A stretch of 64,000 nucleotides of DNA from NCBI GenBank assembly GCA_903937385.1, contig CAIZZF010000030.1, positions 1 through 64,000 of the forward strand, written 5' to 3'. Of the stretch, positions 62,460 through 64,000 are shown in pieces; position 1 is the stretch's first letter; each line of letters begins with the position of its first letter. The notes beneath the pieces were generated by a model. It had not been told where the DNA came from and searched no databases. It saw only the letters and a list, made by a program, of their open reading frames with translations. This stretch comes from an uncultured Holophagaceae bacterium. GTDB lineage: Bacteria > Acidobacteriota > Holophagae > Holophagales > Holophagaceae. The position numbers were made by a program, and so were the translations under genes.

Positions 62460-62878
62460 CAGTGTGCGCTCGCTTCCCGGATGAGGAGGTAGAGCTTCCG
62501 AAGCTCGACTTGCATGAAGGTGGAGGCGGTCTGGTAGGCGGTCTGGGTGCGGGCCATGAGCATGTTCTCCCGGTCCAGGTTCACGTCATTGCCATCGTTG
62601 CGTTCAGCGCTGGGCTTCAGGGCATCCGTGCTGGGAGGAAGGCTGCTGCTGGGGCTGCCCTGGAGGTGCATGGCGTGGGTGGCGGCCAGGGATGTGGGCG
62701 ATTTTTGCCCTTCAATGGCCGATTTCAGGGCGCCCTCGAAGCTGAAGTCCTTGGTCCGGTAGCCCGGGGTATCGAGGTTGGCCAGGTTGGAAGCAATGAA
62801 CGCCTGCCGCTTGGAAGCCAGCGTCAGGGCCTGGTCCATGGTCTGGATCATCCTGTTGCCGCTGGTCAGATCGAACAT
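62459..62878 (-). CDS. flgB: Flagellar proximal rod protein FlgB
   Basis: FlgB, 139 aa; the first visible gene of the flagellar operon. Typical: ALTLASKRQAFIASNLANLDTPGYRTKDF near the N terminus and NDVNLDRENMLMARTQTAYQTAS near the end. Start ATG 62878 after AGGGTGCACC; a longer frame to 62929 is unlikely. It is divergent from the STAS gene. Confidence 0.94.
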   Translation of the reverse strand: MFDLTSGNRMIQTMDQALTLASKRQAFIASNLANLDTPGYRTKDFSFEGALKSAIEGQKSPTSLAATHAMHLQGSPSSSLPPSTDALKPSAERNDGNDVNLDRENMLMARTQTAYQTASTFMQVELRKLYLLIREASAH

Positions 62879-62979
62879 GGTGCACCCTGCAGAATGGGCC
62901 GGGTTGGTTCCGGCTGCTGCCTGATCCATGCAGCCTGCGTGCCGAATTCGGCGGGCGCATGGGATCCCTGTTCTGCCCC

Positions 62980-63010
62980 TTGCGCGGGACTGCGCCTCCC
63001 TTGATACACT
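62980..63010 (+). promoter_or_regulatory. Possible promoter of the STAS gene
   Basis: TTGCGC (62980-62985) and TACACT (63005-63010) with a 19-bp spacer, ahead of the ATG at 63033. The -10 is preceded by TGA, giving an extended look. Confidence 0.3.
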
Positions 63011-63032
63011 GGCCCCTCACCCCGAGGCCTCT

Positions 63033-63368
63033 ATGAAAATGAGTACACGGCAGCACAACGATGTCCTGATCCTCTCCCCCGAGGGGAAAATCACGCTCGG
63101 GGATGGCGACCAGGAGCTGGGCGAGGCGGTTCGCACCTCCCTGCTGAACGGCGCCCGGAAGATCGTCATCAACTTCAGCAAGGTGAGCTACCTGGATTCG
63201 TCCGGCGTGGGCGAGCTGGTGGGCTGCTACACCTCCATCAAGGGCAAGGGCGGGGAGCTGCGCATCTGCGGCATGAGCTCCAAGATCTTCAGCCTCATCA
63301 AGATGACCAGCCTCCACTCGGTCTTTGAAGTGAAGGACACCGAGGAAGAAGCCCTCGCCGGTTTCTAG
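63033..63368 (+). CDS. STAS-domain anti-sigma factor antagonist
   Basis: A 111-aa single STAS domain of the RsbV/SpoIIAA type. The phosphorylatable serine lies in YLDSSGVGEL (about residues 56-57), the loop targeted by a partner kinase. Such proteins release a sigma factor from its anti-sigma factor, or act in other switch systems. No RsbW-type kinase is adjacent. ATG 63033 after GAGGCCTCT; it lies 4 bp before the next gene. Confidence 0.92.
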   Translation: MKMSTRQHNDVLILSPEGKITLGDGDQELGEAVRTSLLNGARKIVINFSKVSYLDSSGVGELVGCYTSIKGKGGELRICGMSSKIFSLIKMTSLHSVFEVKDTEEEALAGF

Positions 63369-63372
63369 GTCG

Positions 63373-64000
63373 GTGCCTCCCCGCGCCGGTCTGCTCCTTC
63401 TGCTCCTGGCGCTGGCTCCCGTCAGCGCCCAGGGTGCCGAGGGCGTCAGGCCTCTGACAGCCCTCCGCATCGAAGGCGGCGACCTGGACGACCGCCGCTT
63501 CGCCGCTGCGGCCCTGGGTCTGAAGACCGGCATGCCGGTGGATGAGGCGGCCCTCCAACTGGCCCTGGAGGCCGTGCGTCTGGTGGACCGCTACCGCACC
63601 GTGGAGGGCCGCCTGCAGGCTGATGGGTCGGTGTCGCTGGTCCTCGAGCCGCTGCGCCCCGTGGCCTCCTGGACCTGGGAGGGTGACCCGGTCCCGAAGC
63701 GCCTTCAGAAGACCCTGCTGCCTGAGCTTCGCCACGGTCAGCGCGTAGGGGCCCAGCGCCGGGCAGTTCTTTCCGGCCTCATCGAGCAGCGCCTCCGGGA
63801 GGCCGGCTACCCCCAGGCCCGGGCTGTGCTGGCCGAGGCGGACCAGGGGCGGCAGCTCCGGCTCCGCGTGAGCCTTGGAGCACCCCTCCTGGTCCGCGCA
63901 GTCCGTCTGGAGGGTGATCCCGCCCCCTACACTCGGGAGGGCCTCCTCAAGGCTGCGGGCCTCGTGGAGGGGGTCTCCATCTGGACGCCGACCATGCTCC
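63373..64000 (+). CDS. POTRA-domain outer-membrane protein (partial, BamA/TamA-like)
   Basis: Only the first 209 codons are in the window. A signal peptide (GLLLLLLALAPVSAQ) is followed by repeated POTRA-like modules (LTALRIEGGDLDDRRF, then VASWTWEGDP, LREAGYPQARAVL, VRAVRLEGDPAPYTREGLLKAAGLVEG). The last matches the classic POTRA start. A C-terminal barrel would lie beyond the edge. GTG 63373, directly after the STAS gene, is the only reasonable start. Confidence 0.78.
   Translation, partial: MPPRAGLLLLLLALAPVSAQGAEGVRPLTALRIEGGDLDDRRFAAAALGLKTGMPVDEAALQLALEAVRLVDRYRTVEGRLQADGSVSLVLEPLRPVASWTWEGDPVPKRLQKTLLPELRHGQRVGAQRRAVLSGLIEQRLREAGYPQARAVLAEADQGRQLRLRVSLGAPLLVRAVRLEGDPAPYTREGLLKAAGLVEGVSIWTPTML

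Overview
The window is about 64 kb of GC-rich (roughly 65-70% by eye) bacterial chromosome, densely packed with genes, usually with 0-150 bp between them. Lipoproteins, a MacA-like periplasmic adaptor, a POTRA-type outer-membrane protein and a flagellar operon point to a motile Gram-negative. The futalosine menaquinone gene mqnD, the TPR-bearing Ser/Thr kinase, a PHA/wax-ester gene set and short intergenic repeats (AAGGCACCAAGG and ACGCCAAGA types) fit a Geothrix/Holophaga-like Acidobacteriota. That placement is inference; no rRNA or tRNA gene is visible to confirm it.

Layout. 1-2.2 kb: sufC (cut by the left edge) and sufB on the minus strand, behind an IscR-type operator. 2.2-6.2 kb: two TPR proteins, an ACT-domain protein and mqnD. 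6.2-7.4 kb: a lower-GC pocket with a stand-alone CZB protein and an orphan contractile-injection/phage tail-tube gene. 7.4-16.9 kb: HtrA protease, chemoreceptor, Hsp20, FG-GAP lipoprotein, PlsB-like acyltransferase, MacA/MacB-like exporter genes without an ATPase, and a Yip1 protein. 17-28 kb: the most interesting block, a lipid/PHA-granule neighbourhood. It has a pair of ArsA/Get3-like ATPases, PhaR with two palindromic operators, a phasin, a patatin, a TPR protein, an acyl-CoA-binding protein, a PHA-granule-region protein and a solitary ParA ATPase, then an opposing HMG-CoA reductase - UbiB-like kinase - wax-ester synthase/DGAT operon.

28-43 kb holds housekeeping and small secreted-protein genes: ornithine aminotransferase, MOSC protein, GMP reductase, MFS transporter, sulfurtransferase, TlpA-like thioredoxin, Sel1 protein, HAD phosphatase, purF, miaA, an enoyl-CoA hydratase-like gene and a second Yip1 protein. 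43-48 kb: a GAF-AAA-Fis sigma-54 activator carrying GAFSGA instead of GAFTGA, divergent from a TPR Ser/Thr kinase, then a PlsC acyltransferase. 48-50.6 kb: Ric/YtfE iron-sulfur repair protein behind two dyads, then yidD and ispG. 50.7-62.9 kb: one long minus-strand flagellar operon in the order flgB-flgC-fliE-fliF-fliG-fliH-fliI-fliJ-motE-fliK-flgD-flgE, ended by a clear hairpin. It builds the rod base, MS ring, switch, export ATPase and hook. The right edge has a STAS anti-sigma-factor antagonist and the start of a POTRA outer-membrane protein.

The strongest candidate for something undescribed is the granule block. Its ParA ATPase has no ParB partner, as in ParA/MinD-family cargo positioners, and could distribute storage granules. 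The neighbouring ArsA-like pair looks asymmetric, because only one member keeps the signature lysine of the deviant Walker A motif.
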